Below are positions 9,641 to 19,044 of a DNA stretch of 64,000 bases, piece by piece. Below the pieces are notes generated by a model. It had not been told where the DNA came from. It saw only the letters and a list, made by a program, of their open reading frames with translations, and searched no databases. The stretch's first letter is position 1, and each line of letters opens with the position of its first letter. The stretch is from Fibrobacter sp. (lineage in GTDB: Bacteria; Fibrobacterota; Fibrobacteria; Fibrobacterales; Fibrobacteraceae). The stretch is from assembly GCA_024399035.1 (NCBI GenBank), contig JAKSID010000005.1:29081-93080 (forward strand), given 5' to 3'. The position numbers were made by a program, and so were the translations under genes.

Positions 9641-10867
9641 TTAAACTTTCTTGAAAATTAGGGATGTATTCACGCCACCGAAAGCGAAGTTATTGGACAT
9701 GATGTATTCCACATCCATTTCGCGGCCGGAGCCTGTAATGTAATCCAAAGGAGCGCATTCAGGGTCCACATTCTTCAAATTCAGATTGGGACTGAACCAG
9801 CCCTTGTTCATCATATTGATGCCAAGCCAAGCTTCGATGCCACCGCAAGCGCCCAGGGTATGACCGATGTAGCTCTTGAGGCTAGACAGGGGAACAGAAC
9901 GACCCTTCAAGGCATTGTAGGTTGCCCAGCTTTCGGCCTGGTCGCCCTGACGAGTGGCAGTACCGTGGCCATTGACGTAACCGATAGCTTCGGGAGCGAT
10001 TCCTGCATCTCTCATGGCAATTTCCAGAGCCTGCTGCATGGTTTCTTTCTTGGGCTGCGTAATATGGTCACCATCGGTATTGTTACCAAAGCCAACCAAT
10101 TCTGCATAGATGTGTGCGCCACGGGCCTTGGCATGTTCATACTCTTCAAGAACCAGAGTGCCGGCACCTTCGCCAATCACAAGGCCATCACGGTCCTTGT
10201 CATAAGAAGCCGGAGAAAGTTCCGGATGGTCATTCTTGGTGCTTGTAGCAAACAAAGTATCAAACACCGCGGATTCCGTGGGGTTCAGTTCTTCGGCACC
10301 GCCTGCAATCATCACGTCCTGCATGCCGTACTTGATGTTTTCATAAGCCTGACCGATAGAAAGGCTACCACTGGTACATGCAGTATTTGTGGTGATGATT
10401 CGACCCGTAAGGCCAAAGTAAACGCTAATATTCACTGCGCAAGTCTGGGGCATGGAACGGATATAGCTTGTTGCCGTAATGCCAGAGCAGTCGTAAGTCT
10501 TGAGCATGGAGAAGAAGTCCACCAAGGCGTCAATGCTACCCATGCAGGAACCGTAAGCCACACCGACACGGCCGGACTTCAAGAGTTCCTTATCTTCGGC
10601 AAGGCCAGCCACCTGCATAGCCTTATCTGCGGAGGCCAAAGCCATAATGGCAACGCGACCACAGCCACGGATTTTCTTGCGGGGGTATTCCGGAAGCGGG
10701 TAAGTAATGGGGCCAGCAAGACGAGTGTTCATCTGGGTGTACACATCCCATTCGTCCATACGGACAATCTTATTCTTCAGGGCTTTCAGGTTGTCGAAGC
10801 ATTCATCGACTTCCTGGCCCAAGGAAGAAAGACAGGATCCACCAGTAACAACAACTCTACGGGTCAT
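9641..10867 (-). CDS. apeR: Beta-ketoacyl-ACP synthase, ApeR-like
   Basis: This 408-residue ketosynthase of the FabF/KAS type has the full Cys-His-His triad: TACTSG (Cys164), GHGTAT (His301) and IGHTLGA (His336), plus the C-terminal NNFAFGGVN. It would condense malonyl-ACP with an acyl chain in the cytoplasm. Its place as the last biosynthetic gene of a run matching apeE to apeR identifies it as ApeR-like. In the published type II APE pathway ApeR supports chain initiation or extension beside the ApeO-ApeC pair. The start codon overlaps the stop of the apeQ-like gene by four bases, indicating translational coupling. Confidence 0.9.
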   Translation of the reverse strand: MTRRVVVTGGSCLSSLGQEVDECFDNLKALKNKIVRMDEWDVYTQMNTRLAGPITYPLPEYPRKKIRGCGRVAIMALASADKAMQVAGLAEDKELLKSGRVGVAYGSCMGSIDALVDFFSMLKTYDCSGITATSYIRSMPQTCAVNISVYFGLTGRIITTNTACTSGSLSIGQAYENIKYGMQDVMIAGGAEELNPTESAVFDTLFATSTKNDHPELSPASYDKDRDGLVIGEGAGTLVLEEYEHAKARGAHIYAELVGFGNNTDGDHITQPKKETMQQALEIAMRDAGIAPEAIGYVNGHGTATRQGDQAESWATYNALKGRSVPLSSLKSYIGHTLGACGGIEAWLGINMMNKGWFSPNLNLKNVDPECAPLDYITGSGREMDVEYIMSNNFAFGGVNTSLIFKKV

Positions 10868-11586
10868 GCGAGACCTCCATTTACAGAAATAACTTGGCGG
10901 GTAATGTAGGCCGCGCCATCAGACAGCAAGAATACAACAGTGGCAGCCACTTCTTCGGGCTTGCCCAAACGCTTCATGGGAATTGCAGGCAGGATCATGT
11001 CCAGGGGAGCATCCTTGACCATTTCGGTATCGATGGCGCCGGGAGCAATGCTATTCACAGTAATGTTTCGGCTGGCAAGTTCAGTGGCCAAAGCCTTGGT
11101 TGCACCAATGAGGCCAGCCTTGGATGCGCTGTAGTTTACCTGGCCGCGGTTACCGATAACACCGGAAACAGAGGACATGGTAATAATACGGCCGCGCTTT
11201 TTACGGCACATGGGCATCACAATAGGATAGACTACGTTATAGAAACCGTTCAGGTTTGTATCAATGACCTTGTCCCAATACTCTCCAGTCATGGCAGGGA
11301 AAGCCATATCAGCGCAGACACCAGCATTTGTCACAACACCATAGTATACACCGTTTTCGGCAATGTCCTTTTCCAGGACTTCGCGGCACTGTTCACGGTC
11401 GCGGAGATTGAACTGCAAAGTACGGATGCTACCGCCGGCGGCACGGATTTCTTCGGCCAAAGCTTCCACGGGGGCAGCGTTCTTGTTATAGTGGGCAACG
11501 ACGGTGTAACCTGCCTGGGCAACAGCCTTGGCAATAGCCTGGCCAATACCGCCACTAGCTCCAGTAATTAAAACCTGATTTTCCAT
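10864..11586 (-). CDS. apeQ: 3-oxoacyl-ACP reductase, ApeQ-like
   Basis: This 240-residue short-chain dehydrogenase has TGASGGIG (8-15), NAG near 87-89, Asn111, Ser139, and the YxxxK pair (Tyr152, Lys156), followed by PGAIDTEM. It would reduce the beta-keto group with NAD(P)H in each elongation cycle of the polyene. Length and motifs match FabG. The identity as ApeQ rests on the gene order between apeP and apeR. It overlaps the next gene by four bases. Confidence 0.9.
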   Translation of the reverse strand: MENQVLITGASGGIGQAIAKAVAQAGYTVVAHYNKNAAPVEALAEEIRAAGGSIRTLQFNLRDREQCREVLEKDIAENGVYYGVVTNAGVCADMAFPAMTGEYWDKVIDTNLNGFYNVVYPIVMPMCRKKRGRIITMSSVSGVIGNRGQVNYSASKAGLIGATKALATELASRNITVNSIAPGAIDTEMVKDAPLDMILPAIPMKRLGKPEEVAATVVFLLSDGAAYITRQVISVNGGLA

Positions 11587-11612
11587 ATTGTTAAAATTTA
11601 GAAATAATCGCG

Positions 11613-12101
11613 TTACAGACCGAGGGACTTTTGAGGATCGGGGACTTCTACCGTGTTCAAAACGCCGTCTGCAGCAAGAATTCCAGTTTCTGCGTCGCCA
11701 ACGAAAGCCTTGCCTTCAAAGGTAACGGCAGCATCCATACGGATGGTCTGGTGAACCTTAAGTGTAATGACGTCGCCTTTCTTGAATACGGGCACGTGGG
11801 AATTGAAGCTAGAAACGCTCATAATAAAGCCTACCTTAGGGGCCTCATCGTGGGCGCGGCCAAAGATTCCGGACATCAAGGAAATGCTCTGGGCCATATA
11901 TTCAAAAGAAATCCAAACCGGGACACCGCCCAGATTTTCGTCGTAGAACAAGCAGTTTTCGTTAATGTCCACCTGGGTTTCGATGGTGATGGATTCCAGG
12001 TCGTATTTCTTGACGCGATCCAAAAGGAACATCTTGCCCTTATGGGGAACAAGCTGCTCGATGACGCTCTTTTTGCTCAAGTCCAAATCGATTTCTTTCA
12101 T
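11613..12101 (-). CDS. apeP: Hotdog-fold beta-hydroxyacyl-ACP dehydratase, ApeP-like
   Basis: This 162-residue single hotdog-domain protein starts MKEIDLDLSKKSVIEQLVPH and carries the PHKGKM motif (His20) typical of the ApeP/XanG-like dehydratases of aryl polyene clusters. The ATG at 12101 follows GGAAAAG at normal distance and directly abuts the stop of the upstream ketosynthase. An ATG six codons earlier lies inside that gene and is less likely. In the known pathway ApeP works as a heterodimer with ApeI. Here the ApeI-like part is fused to the ligase encoded at 19059-21449. Confidence 0.85.
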   Translation of the reverse strand: MKEIDLDLSKKSVIEQLVPHKGKMFLLDRVKKYDLESITIETQVDINENCLFYDENLGGVPVWISFEYMAQSISLMSGIFGRAHDEAPKVGFIMSVSSFNSHVPVFKKGDVITLKVHQTIRMDAAVTFEGKAFVGDAETGILAADGVLNTVEVPDPQKSLGL

Positions 12102-12102
12102 A

Positions 12103-13302
12103 TTACTTTTCCAAACCATTCGTAATCACTAAACTTGCATTGCAGCCGCCAAAGGCAAAGGAATTGCTGAGGCAGCGCTTTAGACGGGCCGGTTTTTCGC
12201 CCGGGGAAACCAGATGGACCTTGGGAATCTGCGGGTCCACCACACCATCGTTGAGATGTGCGGGCAGAATCTGATTTTTCAGGGCGAGGCAGCAGAACGC
12301 AGTTTCGAGGGCTCCCGAGGCGCCCAGCGTGTGGCCCGTCAGGGCCTTTGTAGAACTGATGGGAACATTTTCGCCCAGAAGTTTGTTGACGGCCAAGCCT
12401 TCCATGGCATCGTTCAGCTTTGTACCTGTACCGTGGAGGTTGACATAATCAATCTGAGTCGGGTCCAGTTCTGCATCCTCAAGGGCGGCCTTCATAGCCT
12501 GGTAGGCGCCTTCCCCATCGGCGCGGGGAGCGGTAATGTGGTCGGCGTCAGCACTTTCACCAAAGCCTTCCACCACAAGGCCCTTGCATTCTTCCTTGCA
12601 CAGTTCTTCACAAGGTTCACGAGTAATCACAAAGTAGGCGGCAGCGTCACCCAGAGTCAAGCCGGAGCGGTTTGCGCTAAAGGGATTGGTGGGTTTGTCG
12701 CTCATGGCTTCCAGAGAAGCAAAGCCAAGGATCACCGGCAGGGCGGCAATGTCTACGCCGCCAACGATTGCTGCGTCGCAGTTACCTGCATAAAGGTTAT
12801 TGCGGGCAGAAACAAAAGCACTCACACTGGAGGCGCAAGCCGTAGAGTGGACCTCCAGCATTCCGCGGATTCCGTAACGTTCCGCCAAGTACATAGCAGG
12901 GAATTCCACACTTTGATAATCCAGAGCATAACCCTCCGGGAAAGAGCCTGTTTCCTTAAGGCATCTGAGAGCCTGCAAAGATGCCTCGGAGCCGTTGTCA
13001 CAGGAACCAATAAAAATGCCTACGCGTTCAGAACCAAACTTCTCCACCATCTTACGGATGGAGTCATCAATATCCGTAAGGGCTGCATTGCTCAAGCGAT
13101 TAATGCGATAGTCAAACTTAGGATCGCTTACCTTAGGCAAATCCTTGGTATCGATAATTGCCGCAGGGCGCATTACGCCATCCACATCAATCAGGCTAAA
13201 CTCCCCACGTTCGCCGCGGGCAAGCTTTGTAAGCACAGCGTTCTTGTCGCCGCCTAAAATGCAATGGAAACCAAAGTCGTTAATGTACAAAGGGCGTTTC
13301 AT
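12103..13302 (-). CDS. apeO: Beta-ketoacyl-ACP synthase, ApeO-like
   Basis: This 399-residue ketosynthase has the active Cys in STACASS (Cys156), His290 in NLHGTGT and His324 in TGHTLGASG, and ends in SNSFAFGGCNASL. In characterised APE systems ApeO is the elongating ketosynthase and pairs with the chain-length-factor-like ApeC, encoded here on the opposite strand at 23261. The start is the ATG at 13302, which overlaps the stop of the lipoprotein gene by one base; a TTG one codon earlier is not needed. The following dehydratase gene starts at once, so the genes are tightly packed. Confidence 0.9.
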   Translation of the reverse strand: MKRPLYINDFGFHCILGGDKNAVLTKLARGERGEFSLIDVDGVMRPAAIIDTKDLPKVSDPKFDYRINRLSNAALTDIDDSIRKMVEKFGSERVGIFIGSCDNGSEASLQALRCLKETGSFPEGYALDYQSVEFPAMYLAERYGIRGMLEVHSTACASSVSAFVSARNNLYAGNCDAAIVGGVDIAALPVILGFASLEAMSDKPTNPFSANRSGLTLGDAAAYFVITREPCEELCKEECKGLVVEGFGESADADHITAPRADGEGAYQAMKAALEDAELDPTQIDYVNLHGTGTKLNDAMEGLAVNKLLGENVPISSTKALTGHTLGASGALETAFCCLALKNQILPAHLNDGVVDPQIPKVHLVSPGEKPARLKRCLSNSFAFGGCNASLVITNGLEK

Positions 13303-13910
13303 CAATTGGATCCTAACGTAATATGATACTTGTAATGGCGAAGTTCGTTGACCAGGTTAATTTCGGAACCTTTCTTCTCCACCTTCAAAATGGACTTTCC
13401 GTTTTCAGAGAGGGTTCTTACAAAATCATCTCCATTCAACTCTTCGGAAAACTCAAAACCAGACTGTTCAAAATTTTCCTTAAGGGCTTCAAAAGGATAA
13501 AAGCAAACCTGCAAATCGGCCAGCACATACTCGGCCTTCATCTTTTTTACATCCATCACAGAACTTTCAAAGGACACGCTGTCGCCAACATAAGTAAGTT
13601 CTGCAAGAGTGGTTCCAAAGCCGCCGAACAAAATGACTGTCAAAATAGAATCATTGGCACGGACCCAGGTATCCCCATCAAAACTTGTCTCGGAACCGTC
13701 CTCTTTTATAAACGTGCCTTCCAAGTGCTGAGGCATGTCTATAGGAATTTTCATGGCAGTCGTAGGCAAAAGGCCTACAGAACGTGAATCGGAATAGAAA
13801 ACTGGAGCCGAACCCGGTTTTACCATGGACTTATGGCAACCAACCATAAACACGCTTACACAAAGGCAAGCCAGCAGGGTAAAATAAAATCCAAGGGAAC
13901 GTTTTCTCAC
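13302..13910 (-). CDS. apeN: DUF3261-type lipoprotein, ApeN-like
   Basis: This 202-residue predicted lipoprotein has the lipobox MVGC (Cys25) after a hydrophobic signal. The remainder contains TVILFGGFGTTLAELTY and a DLQVCFYPFEAL phrase like those in DUF3261 proteins, which occur in aryl polyene and flexirubin clusters next to the MMPL exporter. An outer-membrane or periplasmic role in moving or attaching the pigment is inferred from context only. It is coupled to the ketosynthase gene through a TGATG junction. Confidence 0.72.
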   Translation of the reverse strand: MRKRSLGFYFTLLACLCVSVFMVGCHKSMVKPGSAPVFYSDSRSVGLLPTTAMKIPIDMPQHLEGTFIKEDGSETSFDGDTWVRANDSILTVILFGGFGTTLAELTYVGDSVSFESSVMDVKKMKAEYVLADLQVCFYPFEALKENFEQSGFEFSEELNGDDFVRTLSENGKSILKVEKKGSEINLVNELRHYKYHITLGSN

Positions 13911-13928
13911 AAATACAAAGTTAGAAAA

Positions 13929-16358
13929 TTAATCACGATCTTTTTTTGCGGAAGTGGCAGAAAGGGGCGATAAAGCAAAGCAACAAAGGATTCCCAAAAG
14001 GGTTGCAAGGCCAAATGTAGCCACCGGGGTAAAGCTGCTAAAGGAAAGGCTGCCAAAGGAAATCACGGTAGTTGTTGCAGAAAGCATCACCGCAAGGGCC
14101 GTAGACAGATTCTTTCGGCCACCTTCGTTAAAGAAAAGTGCATAGTCAATGCCAATGCCGAGAGTCAAGATTATACCCACGATAGCAAAGAAATTGAAGG
14201 TGATGCCCGCGTAGCCAAATACAGAAGCCAGGAACAAGCATGCGATTACAGGGGCTCGGATAATTTTTACAGCGGCCTTAAATTTATAGACCAGCACAAG
14301 AATCACAAAGACAATCACGTAGGCGATGGCCACAAGCATCAACGCAACGCGGGAAAGATTTGTCAGGGTTTCGTTGATGTTACCCATCTTGTTGACTGCG
14401 TGAACTTGGGCAGAGCCGGCCGCAATCTTTGAAATGTCGAAATCCTTGGATACGTGCAGCGGCAAGACTGCGCTATAGAACTTGCCATTGACTTCGCCAA
14501 TCCAGAGCATATTCAAAAGAGTCTTAAAGGACTGGGGAACATTGGCAGCTGGCGTCAAATATACAGGTTCCGACTTCAAGGAGTTTGCAAACGCAGAATC
14601 ATTGGTAATGCCAATGCTTTCAAGGTATGGCTGCATTGCACCAGAGACTGCGAAATCCTTCGAAGGCAAGACTGCGCGGCGCAGGGATTCGTAGTTTTCG
14701 CGCTGAGTATTTTCAGAAGGAATGATGGAACTTGTTGCCAGGAAGTTCTTGATCAAGGAATCTTGTTTTGCAACATTGAGACGCTTTACCAGATCTTCTT
14801 CGGTGCGCAGGACTTCTTCGGCAGAAGCGCCTTCAACAATAAAGTAGTTGGCAGAAACGCCCAAGTTATTGAGCCTTGCGCTAAGCACTTCGGAGGCTTT
14901 CAGCTCGTCGCTCATAGTGTAAAGCGTACGCATATCGGTCTGCACGTTAAGCAGGTAAAGGCCCGGAATCAGAGCAAGCAACAGAACAACTTTTACAATA
15001 GAAGCAATCCATTTTCGCGGTGTTGTCTGAACGAGATTCGCGCCCTGGGTCGACGGCTTTACATCATACAGCGAAATAAATTTCTGAGGAATAATGGTGG
15101 GCAGTGCGCCAGCCTTTTTATTATGGGGCAAGCAAGGGAACAACAGAAGAATTGTGGCAAAGGAACTTGCAAGGCCCGCAATAGAGAACACCGCCATCTG
15201 CTTCAGCAGCGGGAAATCCGCAAAGGTCAGGGCGATATAACTCAGTTCCGTGGTCATAAAGCCAAGGAGAAGTCCCTTTAGAATATGACTGCGAACATCA
15301 AAACCAGAGCAGCCCTTTTTCCAATCCGTAAAGAAATGAATAGCGTAGTCGATGCTGACGCCAATAACGCTTGTGCCAAAGACAAAGGTAAAGATGTGGA
15401 TGCTACCGAAAAGGAGCCAAGTTGTTGCCAAGGCCGCAGCTGCAGCAACACCGATGGAGCCCACCGTGCAAAGGATCGGCAGCGGCGAGCGATAAACCGT
15501 AAGCAGCAAAATCAGAATCAGCACAATGGAAATTCCAGAAATCCAGGCAATTTCGCTTTGTGCATTTTTGGAACTTTCGTAGCTGTGAAAGGGCACGCCG
15601 GACTTTGCAATTTTCAGGCCCGGTTCTGCGGTACGCAACGAATCTAGAGTTTTGTACAGGCGGCCAAGAACGTGGCCGTCATTAGCCATAGCCGACGTGC
15701 TGTTAGACATGACAGCACTCCACATCACATAGGTGACGTTGGAATCGGTTGCAACAAGCACCCCATCGTGGAGCGAAAACTTTCCGCTCATCAAAGGCGA
15801 TTCAAGCGTGTAATAGTCAAAGTTCTGTTCCCCAAGCAACAGCGGATCCGATTCAAGATTGTTCAGATCGGCCATGCTGAAGGCGCCATAAATCTTTTGA
15901 ACCGAAGCGTCCTGCAAGCTGGACAAGTCCCCATTTTTCAAGGCCTCACGAACAGAAGGGCTCTGCAGCACATAGCGATTTTCAAAAAGGAAATCTCGCA
16001 TTTCCTTCATGGTATTGGCATCTACGTGCAGGCGGGTTTCTTCAAAACCTGCGTCCTTGGAAAAGATCTGTTCAACGGTTTCTGCGGCATTCTTTGCTAC
16101 TTCAAAATTCTCGTGGCCCAGCAGTACAGAAACATTTCGCATGGAGCGGGCGCTTAAAGCCTTTTCCGCTTCGCTCACATTCTTGAACTCGCTGGAGTCG
16201 GGCAGCACCGAGTACAGATCCGTTTCTACGTTCCACGGGCTAAGCACACCAAGCACAAAAAGGATGGCGTGAAGTGCCACCCAGATTGCAATGCAGAAAG
16301 GTTTCTGCTTAATGGCTGTGGTTAGTGAATTCATAAACCGTGGTATTGCCTTCCCCAT
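13929..16358 (-). CDS. apeM: MMPL/RND-type exporter, ApeM-like
   Basis: This protein of about 809 residues has the RND/MMPL duplication: one N-terminal membrane segment, a periplasmic domain of about 200 residues, five to six helices (IAWISGISIVLILILLLTVY onward), a second large domain, and a final helical bundle (MLVAIAYVIVFVILVLVYKF onward). Acidic residues in membrane segments (GVSIDYAIHFFTDW, LGIGIDYALFF) match the proton-relay helices of the family. It probably transports the aryl polyene lipid or an intermediate across the inner membrane. The start is either 16358 or 16334; both overlap the LolA-like gene upstream. Confidence 0.85.
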   Translation of the reverse strand: MGKAIPRFMNSLTTAIKQKPFCIAIWVALHAILFVLGVLSPWNVETDLYSVLPDSSEFKNVSEAEKALSARSMRNVSVLLGHENFEVAKNAAETVEQIFSKDAGFEETRLHVDANTMKEMRDFLFENRYVLQSPSVREALKNGDLSSLQDASVQKIYGAFSMADLNNLESDPLLLGEQNFDYYTLESPLMSGKFSLHDGVLVATDSNVTYVMWSAVMSNSTSAMANDGHVLGRLYKTLDSLRTAEPGLKIAKSGVPFHSYESSKNAQSEIAWISGISIVLILILLLTVYRSPLPILCTVGSIGVAAAAALATTWLLFGSIHIFTFVFGTSVIGVSIDYAIHFFTDWKKGCSGFDVRSHILKGLLLGFMTTELSYIALTFADFPLLKQMAVFSIAGLASSFATILLLFPCLPHNKKAGALPTIIPQKFISLYDVKPSTQGANLVQTTPRKWIASIVKVVLLLALIPGLYLLNVQTDMRTLYTMSDELKASEVLSARLNNLGVSANYFIVEGASAEEVLRTEEDLVKRLNVAKQDSLIKNFLATSSIIPSENTQRENYESLRRAVLPSKDFAVSGAMQPYLESIGITNDSAFANSLKSEPVYLTPAANVPQSFKTLLNMLWIGEVNGKFYSAVLPLHVSKDFDISKIAAGSAQVHAVNKMGNINETLTNLSRVALMLVAIAYVIVFVILVLVYKFKAAVKIIRAPVIACLFLASVFGYAGITFNFFAIVGIILTLGIGIDYALFFNEGGRKNLSTALAVMLSATTTVISFGSLSFSSFTPVATFGLATLLGILCCFALSPLSATSAKKDRD

Positions 16359-16890
16359 CAATCAAAGAAACCTTGTCCAGTTCTGCGGAGGCTTCAAGCA
16401 CCATGCTTGCGATTACGGAACGGACCGCAGCTTCGCGCGGCACAAGATTTACCACATAGCTTTTGCCGGACTTCTTGAAAGAAACTTCGAAATGCTTTTC
16501 AAGTTCATCTACCTTGCCCGAGAATACAGACTGGATAGTCTTGGAAAATTCTGCGAAGACCGCATTGTCCTTGGCAGCCATTTCCGTTTTCTTACCGTTG
16601 GCAGATTCCTGGACCATCTTGTCGCCAGAAATGGTAAGCTTGCTTGCAAATGGCTTTTCAACGTTCCACAAGATGCCTTCGCCGTTTGTGATGGTAAATG
16701 TGCCTGTAGAAATAAATTCGCGGTTCAGCTTTTTAATAGTCTTAATTTGTTTGAAATCACCCTGAGTTACCTTGTGGGCGGTCATGGCAGACATGGCATT
16801 GACCAGGTCAGCCTTGGAGCCAGCGGGTGCAGCAATGCTCACGGCGGCAAAGACACTCACCAGTGCAATCAAAAAGAACTTATTGAGCAT
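16309..16890 (-). CDS. apeL: LolA-like outer-membrane lipoprotein carrier, ApeL-like
   Basis: This 193-residue protein has signal peptide MLNKFFLIALVSVFAAVSIA. The mature domain resembles LolA, with TQGDFKQIKTIKKLNREFIS, GILWNVEKPF and FSKTIQSVFSGK in the usual order. LolA-like proteins in APE clusters are thought to shuttle the lipid product across the periplasm together with the MMPL protein. The ATG at 16890 is chosen because it begins the signal peptide; it overlaps the end of the thioesterase gene by 11 bases. An upstream ATG at 16917 would put charged residues before the signal. Confidence 0.85.
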   Translation of the reverse strand: MLNKFFLIALVSVFAAVSIAAPAGSKADLVNAMSAMTAHKVTQGDFKQIKTIKKLNREFISTGTFTITNGEGILWNVEKPFASKLTISGDKMVQESANGKKTEMAAKDNAVFAEFSKTIQSVFSGKVDELEKHFEVSFKKSGKSYVVNLVPREAAVRSVIASMVLEASAELDKVSLIDGEGNTTVYEFTNHSH

Positions 16891-17305
16891 TTTCACGGGC
16901 CTCACATGCGCGGACACGTTCTACAAAACATTTGGGACTGCCAAAAAGAGATTCCTTTTTGGCCATATCGAATGCCATCTGGGTGCTTTCTGCCTTGGTA
17001 AGTACCTTGCCTGTTTCTGCATCCATAAACTTATAGGAAAGTTTCATGCCGATTTCGTACTCTACCAAAGTGACTTCGCAACGAATCTTCTGCAGAAAAG
17101 TCATGGGGCGCATGTACTTGATGTGCAAATCCACCACGGGCCAAGCATAACCGCTCTTTTCCATTTCGTAATAATCGTAATTGATCTTACGAAGAAGTGC
17201 GCAGCGGGCCACTTCCATAAACTTCACGTAATTTCCGTGCCAGGCGACCTGCATGGAATCTACATCGTAAAATTCAACCTGAAATTCAACGCTTTCTTTA
17301 ACCAT
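16880..17305 (-). CDS. apeK: 4HBT-type thioesterase, ApeK-like
   Basis: This 141-residue hotdog thioesterase of the YbgC/4-hydroxybenzoyl-CoA group carries the catalytic segment FYDVDSMQVAWHGNYVKFME, with the Asp before the conserved H-x-N-Y. Length and position match ApeK. It may release or edit acyl-ACP intermediates. It is cytoplasmic and has no signal. It lies 12 bases after the acyltransferase gene and overlaps the LolA-like gene by 11 bases. Confidence 0.85.
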   Translation of the reverse strand: MVKESVEFQVEFYDVDSMQVAWHGNYVKFMEVARCALLRKINYDYYEMEKSGYAWPVVDLHIKYMRPMTFLQKIRCEVTLVEYEIGMKLSYKFMDAETGKVLTKAESTQMAFDMAKKESLFGSPKCFVERVRACEARENAQ

Positions 17306-17317
17306 AATCTCGCCTAA

Positions 17318-18280
17318 CTACCGTTCTGCAGACTTTTCCCAAAAATTATAGAAGTTATACCACTGGTACGGATGGCGCAGGCAATGCTTTTCCAACAAGT
17401 TGGTGTATTCCTGCAACAGCATTTTGATTTTTGCGGGGCGCTCCTTGCGGGGGCCGCCAAGTTCCGTACTCGCACGGACAACGTGCATCTCGTAAGGCGA
17501 CTGAATATCAAAATCATTCTTACGGATGGCGAAAACAAAATAGATAGGAGCGTTCAGCACGCCCGCCAAAGTAAAGGAACCTTCCGGGAAGTTTGCAGTT
17601 TCGCCAAGGAATTCCGTTTCTACATTTCGGTTACGAGAATTGGCAGAAGTGCGGTCGCCGGCGATCACCACCAGGTTACCTTCGGCAATGCGTTCTTTCA
17701 TCCATACGGCGGAATCCACACCGATGGAATTGGCGTCTATCACCTGGTTCATTAATTCTGGATTCAGCTCGCGGAGCAACGCGTTAAACTTGGATGTGCC
17801 CGAAAAATCCACCACCGGGAAAACCTTGAAATCATTCTTGGTATGCTTTTCGCCGTAACCCGTCAGGGAGCGAAGCATTTCCATATTGCCCAGATGGGAG
17901 CAAAGGAGGAATGCGCCTTCCCCATTCTCGAGCTGCTTGACCAGCATATCCAAGTCATCGTTCTGGGTTTCCAGCTGTTGCAATTTAATTGCACCTTGGA
18001 ATCCGCGGAGCTTTTCCATCATGGAAAGTGCAAAGGCAAGAACGTGCTTGTAGGGGCCCCAGAAAGAAGGCTTTTCGCCCTTGACCTGAGCCACATGGTT
18101 CAGGTAATTTCGGGAACGTTCACGAATGGGCTTTGCGCCCAAGTAAAAAAAGAAAACAACAACTGCGGTGCAGACTTCTACGAGGAACAAGGGCAGATGA
18201 CAGACGATCCAAAGCATGAATCGGAACTGCCACTGACTGCGGCCTACTTCCTGAACTTCTGACCAGTGCTGTTCCGCCAT
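17318..18280 (-). CDS. LpxL/HtrB-like acyltransferase, C-terminal half of ApeJ
   Basis: This 320-residue protein has one strong N-terminal membrane helix (about 22-48) and the LpxL/HtrB acyltransferase block: SHLGNME (His-x4-Glu variant) and IAGDRT. In E. coli APE clusters this domain is fused behind a glycosyltransferase as ApeJ. Here it is a separate gene starting only seven bases after the glycosyltransferase stop. Attachment of an acyl chain, perhaps the aryl polyene itself, to a sugar or lipid carrier is inferred from that comparison. Confidence 0.85.
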   Translation of the reverse strand: MAEQHWSEVQEVGRSQWQFRFMLWIVCHLPLFLVEVCTAVVVFFFYLGAKPIRERSRNYLNHVAQVKGEKPSFWGPYKHVLAFALSMMEKLRGFQGAIKLQQLETQNDDLDMLVKQLENGEGAFLLCSHLGNMEMLRSLTGYGEKHTKNDFKVFPVVDFSGTSKFNALLRELNPELMNQVIDANSIGVDSAVWMKERIAEGNLVVIAGDRTSANSRNRNVETEFLGETANFPEGSFTLAGVLNAPIYFVFAIRKNDFDIQSPYEMHVVRASTELGGPRKERPAKIKMLLQEYTNLLEKHCLRHPYQWYNFYNFWEKSAER

Positions 18281-18287
18281 TCAAGAC

Positions 18288-19040
18288 CTACTTATGCTTC
18301 AGCTTTCTGAAGAGGAGAATGGGCAAACGCACAATCATGCCCAAGCAAAGCTTGGTGTGGGTTGCAGAAATGGCAATATTATCGTGCAGGGCTCGGAAAT
18401 TGGAAACGCCGTCTTCCGGATAGGTCACGTGAATCGGATAGAAATTCATCTTGATTCCAGCCCAAGACATGCGGACCATAATTTCGATATCAAAGCCCAT
18501 GCGCAAATTGGTCATCTTCCTTGCAATAGGAACAACCTTTTCCAAGGGATAGACTCGGCAGCCGCACATGGTGTCGGGAATGGACATGGACAACGTTTCG
18601 ATGCAAACCCAGAAATTGGTAATCTTGCGCCCCTGTTCACGAGCCTTGGGCACGGTACCATCGTACTGCGGGAAAGCAGAAATCAGATTCTGGGGATGCT
18701 TTTTGGAAGCCTTGATAAAGAAGGGAATGGCATTTACATCGTGCTGGCCGTCGGCATCGATTTGCAGGGCGTGAGTAAATCCCAGACGTTGAGCTTCAAT
18801 CAAGCCAGATACCACAGCACCGCCCTTTCCTTTGTTCACTTCGTGAGTGACCAAGTAGGTGTTCGGAACTTCCTTGGCGATGGTTTCCAGAATGGCATGG
18901 CCTTCGGGAGCATTGCCGTCGTCCACCAGAATCACAGCCAGGCCTTCCTTGGAAAGGGCCTCGGCTACATGGCGAGAAGCAGCCTCGTGACGGTACACGG
19001 GAACTACGGCGCAAAACTTTTGTTCAATGATATTTTCCAT
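18288..19040 (-). CDS. Family 2 glycosyltransferase, N-terminal half of ApeJ
   Basis: This 250-residue GT2 enzyme has the GT-A fold signatures CAVVPVYRHE near 10-19, VDDGNAPEG, NKGKGGAVVSGL and the DAD metal site in IDADGQHD (95-97). It ends with a hydrophobic, basic tail that may contact the membrane. Donor and acceptor are unknown. Together with the next gene it reproduces the two halves of E. coli-type ApeJ in the same order but unfused. Its start is 18 bases after the extended 3' end of the ApeGHI gene, with a dispersed repeat in between. Confidence 0.85.
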   Translation of the reverse strand: MENIIEQKFCAVVPVYRHEAASRHVAEALSKEGLAVILVDDGNAPEGHAILETIAKEVPNTYLVTHEVNKGKGGAVVSGLIEAQRLGFTHALQIDADGQHDVNAIPFFIKASKKHPQNLISAFPQYDGTVPKAREQGRKITNFWVCIETLSMSIPDTMCGCRVYPLEKVVPIARKMTNLRMGFDIEIMVRMSWAGIKMNFYPIHVTYPEDGVSNFRALHDNIAISATHTKLCLGMIVRLPILLFRKLKHK

Positions 19041-19044
19041 ATTC